This document shows positions 1-5,168 of a DNA stretch of 6,851 bases, piece after piece. The stretch comes from Nitrospira lenta. GTDB taxonomy: Bacteria; Nitrospirota; Nitrospiria; Nitrospirales; Nitrospiraceae. The position numbers and the translations under genes were made by a program. The stretch spans positions 1-6,851 of the forward strand of contig CAMDRK010000137.1 in NCBI GenBank assembly GCA_945906715.1, read 5' to 3'. How positions within the stretch are numbered: the stretch's first letter is position 1; every line of letters starts with the position of its first letter. The notes below the pieces were generated by a model. The model searched no databases, was not told the origin of the DNA, and worked only from the letters and a program-made list of their open reading frames with translations.

Positions 1-156
1 TACCGTCTGACGCTGATTCCATTTTTTCTCGACGGGGTGGCAGGCTCGTCCTCGCTCAATCAGGCCGACGGCATTCATCCGACCGGAGAAGGCTATCGCA
101 TCATTGTCGAGAAGATCTTCCCAACGCTTGAGCCGCTGCTAGAGCGAAACCGGTGA
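1..156 (+). CDS. tesA: TesA-like SGNH/GDSL esterase, C-terminal fragment (5' end outside window)
   Basis: Frame 1 is open from the first base to a TGA at 154-156 and gives the last 51 residues of an arylesterase / lysophospholipase of the TesA type. The diagnostic part is the block DGIHPTGEGYR (fragment residues 23-33), which carries the Asp-x-x-His pair (D23, H26) that completes the Ser-Asp-His triad of SGNH hydrolases. The preceding LIPFFLDGVAG and following helix are also typical of TesA. The catalytic Ser block lies upstream of the window. Such enzymes are usually exported and hydrolyse short acyl esters, thioesters or lysophospholipids; the substrate cannot be told here. The gene is followed by its own hairpin terminator. 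Its 3' end is duplicated at 725-879. The family call is firm; the exact symbol is by resemblance. Confidence 0.88.
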   Translation, partial: YRLTLIPFFLDGVAGSSSLNQADGIHPTGEGYRIIVEKIFPTLEPLLERNR

Positions 157-196
157 AGGCGGCTTGGGAAAAGGCACACGGGGACGGGCGAGGGTT

Positions 197-244
197 CGAG
201 GCCAGAAGTTCGAGGTTCCCGGAACTTCGGACCTCGCCTTTCTT
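197..244 (+). terminator. Hairpin terminator downstream of tesA
   Basis: CGAGGTTCC (211-219) pairs with GGACCTCG (229-236), with one bulged T, around a 9-nt loop, and is followed by CCTTTCTT (237-244). An alternative stem pairs GAAGTTC (205-211) with GAACTTC (222-228), extended by CGAGG (197-201) with CCTCG (232-236). The pyrimidine/T-rich tail lies on the + side, so it probably ends tesA transcription, about 40 bases after the stop codon. The T tract is weak. Confidence 0.55.
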
Positions 245-311
245 GTACTTCACGCGCCACGGTCTGTGGCACTGGCGGACTTGTTCAGCATCTTGCCCGG
301 ATGGCGTTCCC

Positions 312-614
312 TCACTTCATGACCTCGCCCGTGCAATACCAGCTATCTCCTTTCACGCCGTTGACTGCTGTGGCTAGCTGTTCTGGCTTCACCTTGCCGG
401 ATTCGACGGTCACCACCGCGTGGCCTTTCATGCTTTTCAAATCGACCGCCTTCACGCCGGCCACTTTCGTCAGCGCATCCTGGACATTACCCAAATAGGC
501 ATCGCAGTACTTGCCGCCGAGCATGATCATGACTTTCTCCTCGCCCGCGAAGACGGGCGTCGCCATCGCAGAAACGATTCCGATCAGACAGCCAAACTTG
601 ATGATTGTATTCAT
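312..614 (-). CDS. Periplasmic heavy-metal-associated (HMA-fold) protein with a one-Cys metal site
   Basis: A 100-residue exported protein. Residues 1-23 form a Sec signal peptide (positive residue at position 6, hydrophobic core, likely cleavage after VFA). The mature part matches the ferredoxin-like HMA fold of MerP and CopZ-type carriers: a GxxC loop at 34-37, then NVQDALTKVAGVKAV (43-57) and a second strand-helix half ending at about residue 90. Normal HMA proteins bind Cu(I), Hg(II) or Zn(II) through CxxC. Here the loop reads GKYCDAY, so the second Cys is Tyr40. The only other mature Cys is C94 near the C-terminus (SWYCTGEV), which might act as a substitute ligand or form a disulfide; this is inference. 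ATG at 612-614 is chosen over longer in-frame starts because AGGAGG sits 7 nt upstream and the signal peptide begins there. It is transcribed separately from the large operon and lies between two tesA 3' copies. Confidence 0.85.
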   Translation of the reverse strand: MNTIIKFGCLIGIVSAMATPVFAGEEKVMIMLGGKYCDAYLGNVQDALTKVAGVKAVDLKSMKGHAVVTVESGKVKPEQLATAVNGVKGDSWYCTGEVMK

Positions 615-621
615 GATCTCC

Positions 622-627
622 CCTCCT
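622..627 (-). promoter_or_regulatory. Shine-Dalgarno site of the HMA gene
   Basis: The minus strand reads AGGAGG here, 7 nt before the ATG at 614. It fixes the start at 614 rather than at in-frame ATGs up to 183 bases further upstream. No convincing -35/-10 pair was found in 628-730. Confidence 0.85.
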
Positions 628-724
628 GTTGAATCGTCACCAGCCTCTGCGTACCACAATCCACCCGCGCCGTGCAATTCCGGCCCACCGCAAGCGCGCG
701 ACGCAACGTGCCGGCTAACAGCGA

Positions 725-879
725 TATCAACTGACACTGATTCCATTTTTCTCGATGGGGTGGCAGGGTCTTCCTCGCTCAACCAGGCCGATGGCATTCA
801 TCCGACGGGAGAGGGCTATCGCCTGATTGTCGAGAAGATTTTCCCAACGCTTGAGCCGCTGCTGGAGCGAAAACGGTAG
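725..879 (+). pseudogene. tesA 3'-end duplicate, frameshifted remnant
   Basis: This stretch repeats the last 52 codons of the tesA gene at 1-156, including the D-G-I-H-P catalytic block, and ends with TAG at 877-879. Copy 1 has six T at 22-27; this copy has five T at 746-750, so the frame upstream of the run no longer joins the conserved tail. No start, signal peptide or catalytic Ser block is present upstream: an in-frame TAA occurs at 716-718, and the HMA gene occupies the strand beyond. The tail frame stays open but reads back into sequence antisense to the HMA gene. Most codon differences from copy 1 are synonymous, so the copies diverged mainly while both were under protein-level selection, before this one broke or was left behind. 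Confidence 0.8.
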
Positions 880-897
880 TTTTTGTTTAAGGAGTAT

Positions 898-925
898 GAA
901 GGGGGCAGGTTGTCCTGCCCCCTTC
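898..925. terminator. Strong 12-bp hairpin between convergent units
   Basis: GAAGGGGGCAGG (898-909) and CCTGCCCCCTTC (914-925) are perfect inverted repeats around a TTGT loop. There is no clear T tract on either side, though TTTTTG lies just upstream at 880-885. Its place between the tesA remnant (+) and the 3' end of the large minus-strand operon suggests a bidirectional transcription stop or mRNA 3'-end stabiliser. Confidence 0.6.
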
Positions 926-944
926 GACTCAGACTGCAACAGAT

Positions 945-976
945 ACGGCATGCGCTCTACTATTCCGGCATGCCGT
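945..976. terminator. 9-bp inverted repeat just downstream of the operon's last gene
   Basis: ACGGCATGC (945-953) and GCATGCCGT (968-976) pair around a 14-nt loop, 21 nt beyond the lipoprotein stop codon on the minus strand. There is no T tract. It probably works together with the hairpin at 898-925 to end or protect the operon transcript; it might also be a protein-binding palindrome. Confidence 0.4.
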
Positions 977-997
977 GATCGTCGTTCCGCTGGTCAA

Positions 998-2557
998 CTA
1001 TGACGATGCTTGGTTGCCGGCCGCAGCTGCACCAGGAGCATAGATCATGACTGCTCCAGGATTCAGCCCGACGACTAAGTTTCCGATTAGCTGGTTATTA
1101 GCGTTTATGAATGATACTAAACCGTTAAGTCCTGCTGTCCCATTTGACACCAGAACTCCACTTGCTTGGCCGGCCCCCTCGACTACCACGTCGAAATTGT
1201 GCCCGCTGGCTGGCTGAAGGGCGATTTCAACTGGCGTTTGCACAACCGGAAAGGTCGACGGGTTGAAAACAAATAGGCGATTCTTCTTCTGATTCACAAG
1301 CTGATTTCCCGTTCCCGTCGCAGTATCCGACGCCAGCAGGTACATCCGCTGACCATCTGGCGTGAACTTGAAGGTTGAGGGAACGACATCTAAAAGATCC
1401 GGCAATGCCGTAATCGCGAGCGGTCCACCAGCGGTGAGATCGACCACGGCGAGCTTCCCGATGATGTGATCTGGATCGGTCGTAATATCTCTCCCACGGA
1501 GGAAGAGGAATTTCCCATCGGGCGTGATCCCGTATGAGCTATAGGGTGTACCTGTCAAACTCAGTCTTCGCGTAATGGCGCTAGTATTATCGCTTGGGCC
1601 TAGCGCAATTAAATTGGGATCGACCTCGATGATTTCACCATAGCCTGTTTGGATACTGTAAATCTTGCCGGAACTCTTCGACCAGCGAATGCCATGCGGA
1701 TTTGAGCCATTTGCCGTAAACGGCACGTTCATGGCTGTGCCGGCTTCGCTATCACATGGCGATCCCGCCGGAATCAGCCCTGCCTGACCCAAGTTCGTGC
1801 AAAGATCCAGGCGGGCGACCATGGATCGGTACGTGGGTGAAGTCTCAACGTTATCGAGAAACGCCATTTGGCCGCCTTTTTCGTTCGTGATCACGGCGTA
1901 TTTGGGAATATTCTGGTCGGCCGCTGTGGGGCGGGAAAATGCGGTGACCCCATGGCCCGACGCGAGGGTGCATGTCGTGCCTACGACGAATGGAGGATTT
2001 CCGCCTGGGCCGATGTGAGAGTTGTGCAATACTGTGACCGAGGTGCCGACACCTCCGCAGTGGATACTGTCGTTGCCATTCGTCGCATCGCCGTCGTTCA
2101 TCGACCATATGACTTCACCGTCCGTCGGATCCCGATAGATGTGAACGGGGCGAGTGCCGGTAGCCAGGTTGGCTTCAAAAATAGGCGTCGATCCGCTAAG
2201 CGGGTCGATGGTCGCGACCTTGTTCCCCGCGCCGAGGTTCACAAACACCCATTCTCCCGCAGAAAATTGCATGTCTCCCAGTGCATTTCCCTCGAATTCG
2301 TTTGCGGTTCCCATCGTCGAAACAATTTTCAGATTGCCCTGAGAGTCAATGCCGACAACCGAGAGCGTATTTTGATTACCAATACCACGGTTATTGATGA
2401 ACGCGAGCGGGCCTGACAGGCCGGCGCTGCCGCCGGGGGCGACAGTCCCACTGGTTGATTCTCCCGAACTGCAGCTTACAAGGCCGATCAACGCCATCCC
2501 CAGTATTGCCGTTGTTGCGCCAGTGATAACTCTTGTCCGATTCTTATTCGTTTTCAT
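998..2557 (-). CDS. Beta-propeller (YncE/YVTN-like) lipoprotein
   Basis: A 519-residue exported lipoprotein. Residues 1-28 form a lipoprotein signal peptide ending in the lipobox LVSC, so C29 would be acylated. A Ser/Gly/Thr-rich linker (30-49) follows. The rest is rich in short beta strands with propeller blade signatures: NPHGIRWS (286-293), YGITPDGKFLFLRG (342-355) and FKFTPDGQRMYLLAS (396-410). The N-terminal strand LAFINN (51-56) resembles VSFINANN (481-488) near the C-terminus, which may close the ring; this is inference. Mature Cys residues C167, C196, C253 and C268 could form two disulfides. No catalytic motif was recognised; such propellers serve as binding platforms, lactonases or metalloprotein domains. 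ATG at 2555-2557 is preferred over the ATG 33 nt upstream because AAGGA lies 7 nt before it and the signal peptide begins there. It is the last gene of the operon, 58 nt after peptide C. Confidence 0.75.
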   Translation of the reverse strand: MKTNKNRTRVITGATTAILGMALIGLVSCSSGESTSGTVAPGGSAGLSGPLAFINNRGIGNQNTLSVVGIDSQGNLKIVSTMGTANEFEGNALGDMQFSAGEWVFVNLGAGNKVATIDPLSGSTPIFEANLATGTRPVHIYRDPTDGEVIWSMNDGDATNGNDSIHCGGVGTSVTVLHNSHIGPGGNPPFVVGTTCTLASGHGVTAFSRPTAADQNIPKYAVITNEKGGQMAFLDNVETSPTYRSMVARLDLCTNLGQAGLIPAGSPCDSEAGTAMNVPFTANGSNPHGIRWSKSSGKIYSIQTGYGEIIEVDPNLIALGPSDNTSAITRRLSLTGTPYSSYGITPDGKFLFLRGRDITTDPDHIIGKLAVVDLTAGGPLAITALPDLLDVVPSTFKFTPDGQRMYLLASDTATGTGNQLVNQKKNRLFVFNPSTFPVVQTPVEIALQPASGHNFDVVVEGAGQASGVLVSNGTAGLNGLVSFINANNQLIGNLVVGLNPGAVMIYAPGAAAAGNQASS

Positions 2558-2615
2558 GTGCCTATCCTTTTTGATTTGAGCGTGCAGCATCCTCGTGGGA
2601 AGCCGACCTTGTTAC

Positions 2616-2993
2616 CTATGCTGATGACGCGGCGAAAAGACTTGAACGAGGCGGCCCTCGGCTGGTGATCCCCCCGTTCAGAACGGTGGCATGCGATGTG
2701 GCACTGAGATGCCTGGAGGGGAATCCTGTCGGAGTAATGGATGGTCCCCATGACCGGCCAGAGGAAGATGGGTTATCGATACCGTCGCAGTGCCATGCAC
2801 AGGATCCATGAGTGTGATGCGCAGCGTTCGAATGAGATTGCGGACAGTGGGGCGTCGTCCATTGCGGCGTGAGGCTTCCGTACAGAGTGGAGACGGACCC
2901 GGCCATCCAGAGCGACACGCAGACGCATGCTATTGCACGGGAGAATTTGCCTCGCCAATTCTCTGCCCGCATCTGCAAGAACGTGCTGATCAT
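2616..2993 (-). CDS. Small exported His/Cys-rich protein C (third, divergent member)
   Basis: A 125-residue protein with a hydrophobic segment at about 18-38, which may be a signal peptide or membrane anchor. A His/Cys cluster follows: HCPQSH at 49-54, HHTH at 59-62, then C65-A-W-H-C69. The run THGSCAWHC matches THGTLLCSWMC and THATALCSWLC in the paralogues at 6408-6713 and 4227-4526, with two residues fewer before the first Cys. The tail has SRGPP (111-115), matching SRAPP in the others, then an extra 10 residues. A metal-binding role is inferred from the ligands; DUF2946-type proteins show a similar His/Cys-then-RAPP layout, but membership is not shown. The start ATG at 2991-2993 has AAGGG 4 nt upstream and lies 13 nt after the barrel gene's stop, so the two are probably translationally coupled. 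It precedes the propeller lipoprotein. Confidence 0.7.
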   Translation of the reverse strand: MISTFLQMRAENWRGKFSRAIACVCVSLWMAGSVSTLYGSLTPQWTTPHCPQSHSNAAHHTHGSCAWHCDGIDNPSSSGRSWGPSITPTGFPSRHLSATSHATVLNGGITSRGPPRSSLFAASSA

Positions 2994-3006
2994 CTATCCC
3001 TTGCCC

Positions 3007-4071
3007 TTATGACCCGCCGAGTAACTGGAACGATTTGCTCAGTCCGAAGACATAACTGCGCTGCTGTTCAAGGTTGCCGTTGAAATCCCGCATCACGGGA
3101 ATCTGCGCGATGAAGTAGAACGATGCGTAGTCCCATAGGTTGAGCATAATGCCGGGAGAATAGGCGATGTAGGTTGATCCGGTGGTCGGCACTGCACGAA
3201 ACTTGATGGTCGGATCGAGCAAGATCGAAGATCCTGTCGCCGGGTTAAACTGGAAGAGCGACGCATCCATCGAATCGTTCTGCAACCATCGATAATTCAC
3301 TTGCTGCGTCAGGACAAACCACGGTGTTTGCTCAAGCAAGATAATGTTGAGTCCCACGCTGAGGTTCACCTCGTCCCCAAATTTATACCCGTCGCTGTTT
3401 TTGTACGTGTGGCGGTAGCTCGCCAAGGCAAACTGATTGAGGCGATGCGGAATCAGCTCATAGCTTTGGTAAATGGTCGGCACGAGGCCGAAATTGCCAC
3501 GACCGATTTGGAGCGTCGATTCCGCGAGCGATCCACCCTGCACCCGTTGTCCATAGTCCCCGGTCGGCAGATCGACACCCATTCCCAAGACGATCATGCT
3601 TCGCAGGGTCGGGAGGACGTTGTATTTCAACGCGACACGAATATCGCCGAGACCCTTATCGCTGTAGGGAGTTGGGTTGAGACCTCCGACTTGGGCATCG
3701 GAGTTCACTTGCTTGTAGGGCAGCGTCACTTGAAGTCCAAACCGCTCGGTCAAACCGTAGTTCATGTCCAACGTTGCGGTTCGCATGAGTGTCCGGATTT
3801 GATTCACGTTCAGATTGGCGAGTGTCAACGTTTGGTTGCCCTGATTGGCAAAGGGGATGCCGCCGCCTTGCCCTGAAGGCGCTTCCATCGGGGTGTAGTT
3901 GTAGATAGCATTCACAGTCAGGCGGCCCGCCATCGGCACCTGCTGCTGGGAGCCGATCACGACAAAACAGCTCACAGACCCGCAAGACGCTTCAACGGAC
4001 GGTGCGATGATGGACAACAAGCACCCCAAGGCCAGGAGGCTGCTGATGAATCGTTTGACATGAACGGTCAT
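3007..4071 (-). CDS. Outer-membrane beta-barrel protein (Phenol_MetA_deg/transporter-like), paralogue 2
   Basis: A 354-residue protein. Residues 1-28 are a Sec signal peptide, with likely cleavage after VEA. The mature N-terminus begins S-C30-GSVS-C35-FVVIGSQQQVP, where the C-x4-C pair probably forms a disulfide. The residues before C30 do not make a lipobox. The remainder is alternating amphipathic strands with Gly/Asn turns (for example YGLTERFGLQVTLPY, 105-119, and LGDIRVALKYNVLP, 141-154), and it ends in a barrel-like segment SYVFGLSKSFQL (339-350). This layout matches the loose outer-membrane family annotated as transporter or MetA-pathway phenol degradation; the substrate is unknown. 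It is roughly half identical to the barrel at 5169-6287, including the conserved run YELIPHRLNQFA. ATG at 4069-4071 is preferred over a start 57 nt upstream because AAGGA lies 6 nt before it and the signal peptide begins there. Confidence 0.75.
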   Translation of the reverse strand: MTVHVKRFISSLLALGCLLSIIAPSVEASCGSVSCFVVIGSQQQVPMAGRLTVNAIYNYTPMEAPSGQGGGIPFANQGNQTLTLANLNVNQIRTLMRTATLDMNYGLTERFGLQVTLPYKQVNSDAQVGGLNPTPYSDKGLGDIRVALKYNVLPTLRSMIVLGMGVDLPTGDYGQRVQGGSLAESTLQIGRGNFGLVPTIYQSYELIPHRLNQFALASYRHTYKNSDGYKFGDEVNLSVGLNIILLEQTPWFVLTQQVNYRWLQNDSMDASLFQFNPATGSSILLDPTIKFRAVPTTGSTYIAYSPGIMLNLWDYASFYFIAQIPVMRDFNGNLEQQRSYVFGLSKSFQLLGGS

Positions 4072-4149
4072 GAAATATCCTTTCCCGGTACAGGGTAGTA
4101 GTCGTAACGGCGTAGTCCGTACGCGCACATCATCGGAAGCTTCGGTCGA

Positions 4150-4173
4150 ATTCCTTCAAATGGGCGAAGGAAT
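4150..4173. other. 8-bp inverted repeat in the 155-nt gap before barrel paralogue 2
   Basis: ATTCCTTC (4150-4157) and GAAGGAAT (4166-4173) are perfect inverted repeats around 8 nt. It sits about midway between the stop of peptide B and the start of the barrel gene. It could be an mRNA hairpin that tunes downstream expression, an operator, or a partial terminator; no T tract follows on the minus strand. A weak TTGAAG/GATGAT promoter-like pair overlaps its arm, but the 19-nt spacer makes it unconvincing. Confidence 0.35.
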
Positions 4174-4226
4174 CCCGATCAGAGCGATCCAATGGTGAAA
4201 GAAATGAAAATATAGAGATGGAGAGA

Positions 4227-4526
4227 CTAGAGAAGCGGAGGCGCGCGCGAAGGCGGCTGAACCGTGAGGGGAGCACTGACCTGTGATTTGAAGAACTCCT
4301 GCTCTACGAGAGCGAATTGTTCTACGGGAGTGATGTGGACCGAGGATCCCTCGACCGCATCAGCTGCGATGCAGAGCCATGAGCAGAGTGCGGTGGCGTG
4401 AGTCGCCTGATTGTGATGCTCATGCTGCCCCATGTGGGCGGTGAGCTGCGGGTAGACAATCCCGCTGAGCGCCACGAGCCAAAGCGTGAACCCTCCGATG
4501 ACACATTGTTGAATTCTACGGGTCAC
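4227..4526 (-). CDS. Small exported His/Cys-rich protein B
   Basis: A 99-residue protein with a hydrophobic N-terminal segment (9-29) acting as signal or anchor. The His cluster has H31, H35, H37, H38 and H43, then C48-S-W-L-C52, a variable middle, and the tail PPSRAPPLL. H31, H35, H38, H43, C48, S49, W50 and C52 occupy the same residue numbers as in the paralogue at 6408-6713, strong evidence for common descent and a conserved ligand set. A role in envelope metal binding (copper is a natural guess) is inference. The start is GTG at 4524-4526; an in-frame stop lies shortly upstream, and AGAGG 11 nt or the imperfect AGGCGG 8 nt before it can serve as ribosome site. It lies between the TlpA-like gene (57 nt... 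58-nt gap, 4527-4584) and the second barrel gene. Confidence 0.75.
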   Translation of the reverse strand: MTRRIQQCVIGGFTLWLVALSGIVYPQLTAHMGQHEHHNQATHATALCSWLCIAADAVEGSSVHITPVEQFALVEQEFFKSQVSAPLTVQPPSRAPPLL

Positions 4527-4548
4527 AATCCGTACCGCCTCTTCACAC

Positions 4549-4562
4549 TTCAGCCTTCAGCC
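4549..4562. repeat. Tandem 7-bp repeat (TTCAGCC x2) in the gap before peptide B
   Basis: TTCAGCC occurs twice in direct tandem, and 4556-4566 (TTCAGCCTGAA) is itself a 5-bp dyad. It lies in the untranslated gap between the TlpA-like gene and peptide B. A role is not evident; a small hairpin near the ribosome site is possible. Confidence 0.3.
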
Positions 4563-4584
4563 TGAACACCTGGGTTTAAGACTT

Positions 4585-5139
4585 TCATCGAAGCGCCGCT
4601 GCTTTTACCGGCTCTTTTTTCTGAATCCGCGCGACGACTTCTTCGATCTTCTGTTCGGTCAGCAGGCCACCCTTGAGGTATTCCTGCACGCGCCCCTCTT
4701 GGTCAATGAAGACGCTCACGGGCAATCCGAACACACCGAATTGATTGGCGACTTTGTTGTCGCGATCCATGAGGACCGTGAAGGTGTGGCCGTACTGTTT
4801 GATGTGCTCGCGCACTCTGGCGTCATCCTCCAATTCGTTGACGGCGATGACCACGAAACCCTTATCGTGCAGCTTGTCGAAGCTGGCCTGCATCGCCGGC
4901 ATTTCGGTCGTGCAGGGTTTGCACCAGGTGGCCCAGAAGTTCAGGAGCACAATTTTGCCGCGATACTGACCGAGGCTCTGTTCCTTGCCTGCCAGATCGG
5001 TCAGGCGAAAATCCTCGGCCTGCATGCCGACAGTCGGGACTCGCGAGCCCATGCTCCAGCCGTCAAAGGCCGGCAGTGCCGTCAAGGCAGCGAGCAGCAC
5101 CCACCCCATAAGCACTGCGGTGATTCTTCTTGGTTTCAC
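4585..5139 (-). CDS. TlpA/ResA-like thiol-disulfide oxidoreductase (thioredoxin fold)
   Basis: A 184-residue exported thioredoxin-fold protein. Residues 1-24 form a signal peptide or membrane anchor. The AhpC/TSA-Redoxin type domain starts at about residue 40, with the active site WCKPC (C73, C76) in LLNFWATWCKPC (65-76) and the cis-proline P140 in FGLPVSVFID. These are the hallmarks of TlpA/ResA proteins, which face the periplasm and reduce disulfides in client proteins such as apocytochromes or copper-site Cys pairs. The neighbours suggest clients here: three small CxxxC proteins and two barrels with a mature CX4C pair (inference). GTG at 5137-5139 is chosen over the GTG 15 nt upstream because AAGGAGG sits between them. 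It starts 29 nt after the barrel gene's stop, so the two are co-transcribed. Confidence 0.88.
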   Translation of the reverse strand: MKPRRITAVLMGWVLLAALTALPAFDGWSMGSRVPTVGMQAEDFRLTDLAGKEQSLGQYRGKIVLLNFWATWCKPCTTEMPAMQASFDKLHDKGFVVIAVNELEDDARVREHIKQYGHTFTVLMDRDNKVANQFGVFGLPVSVFIDQEGRVQEYLKGGLLTEQKIEEVVARIQKKEPVKAAALR

Positions 5140-5144
5140 GTGAG

Positions 5145-5150
5145 CCTCCT
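5145..5150 (-). promoter_or_regulatory. Shine-Dalgarno site that sets the TlpA-like start
   Basis: AGGAGG on the minus strand lies 5 nt before the GTG at 5139. The upstream in-frame GTG (5154) starts with this motif inside its own codons, so it would have no ribosome site; the protein therefore starts five codons later. Confidence 0.8.
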
Positions 5151-5168
5151 TCACTTCACACGTTCTGA

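Larger units (their letters stand above)
1..879 (+). repeat. Pair of imperfect direct repeats (1-156 and 725-879) flanking the HMA gene
   Basis: Bases 1-156 and 725-879 align end to end as two copies of the tesA 3' end, about 90% identical by hand count, with one single-base gap. Of 15 differing codons, 11 are synonymous, 3 change the amino acid and one is a stop-codon swap (TGA/TAG). Similarity ends at the stop codon; the downstream sequences are unrelated. The left limit cannot be set because copy 1 runs off the window. The 568 bases between them hold a terminator and the minus-strand HMA gene. Confidence 0.85.

Noticed and set aside
190..215. Possible tRNA T-arm (GGGTTCGAGGCC)
   Set aside because: No acceptor, D-arm or anticodon arm can be folded around it; the sequence is explained by the terminator hairpin.
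511..879. Open + strand frame covering the tesA repeat as a 122-residue gene
   Set aside because: Its first half is antisense to the HMA gene and has no family likeness or ribosome site; only the tail is a tesA remnant, read after a frameshift.
1868..2416. 182-codon + strand open frame
   Set aside because: It lies wholly antisense to the propeller lipoprotein and has low-complexity Arg/Val-rich sequence typical of a shadow frame.
3301..3876. 191-codon + strand open frame
   Set aside because: It is antisense to the barrel gene, with no recognisable domain, signal or ribosome site.
3967..4071. Barrel N-terminal Cys as a lipoprotein lipobox
   Set aside because: The residues before C30 are EAS, which do not fit a lipobox; the same holds for the other barrel (QAS). 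Signal-peptidase I cleavage plus a disulfide fits better.
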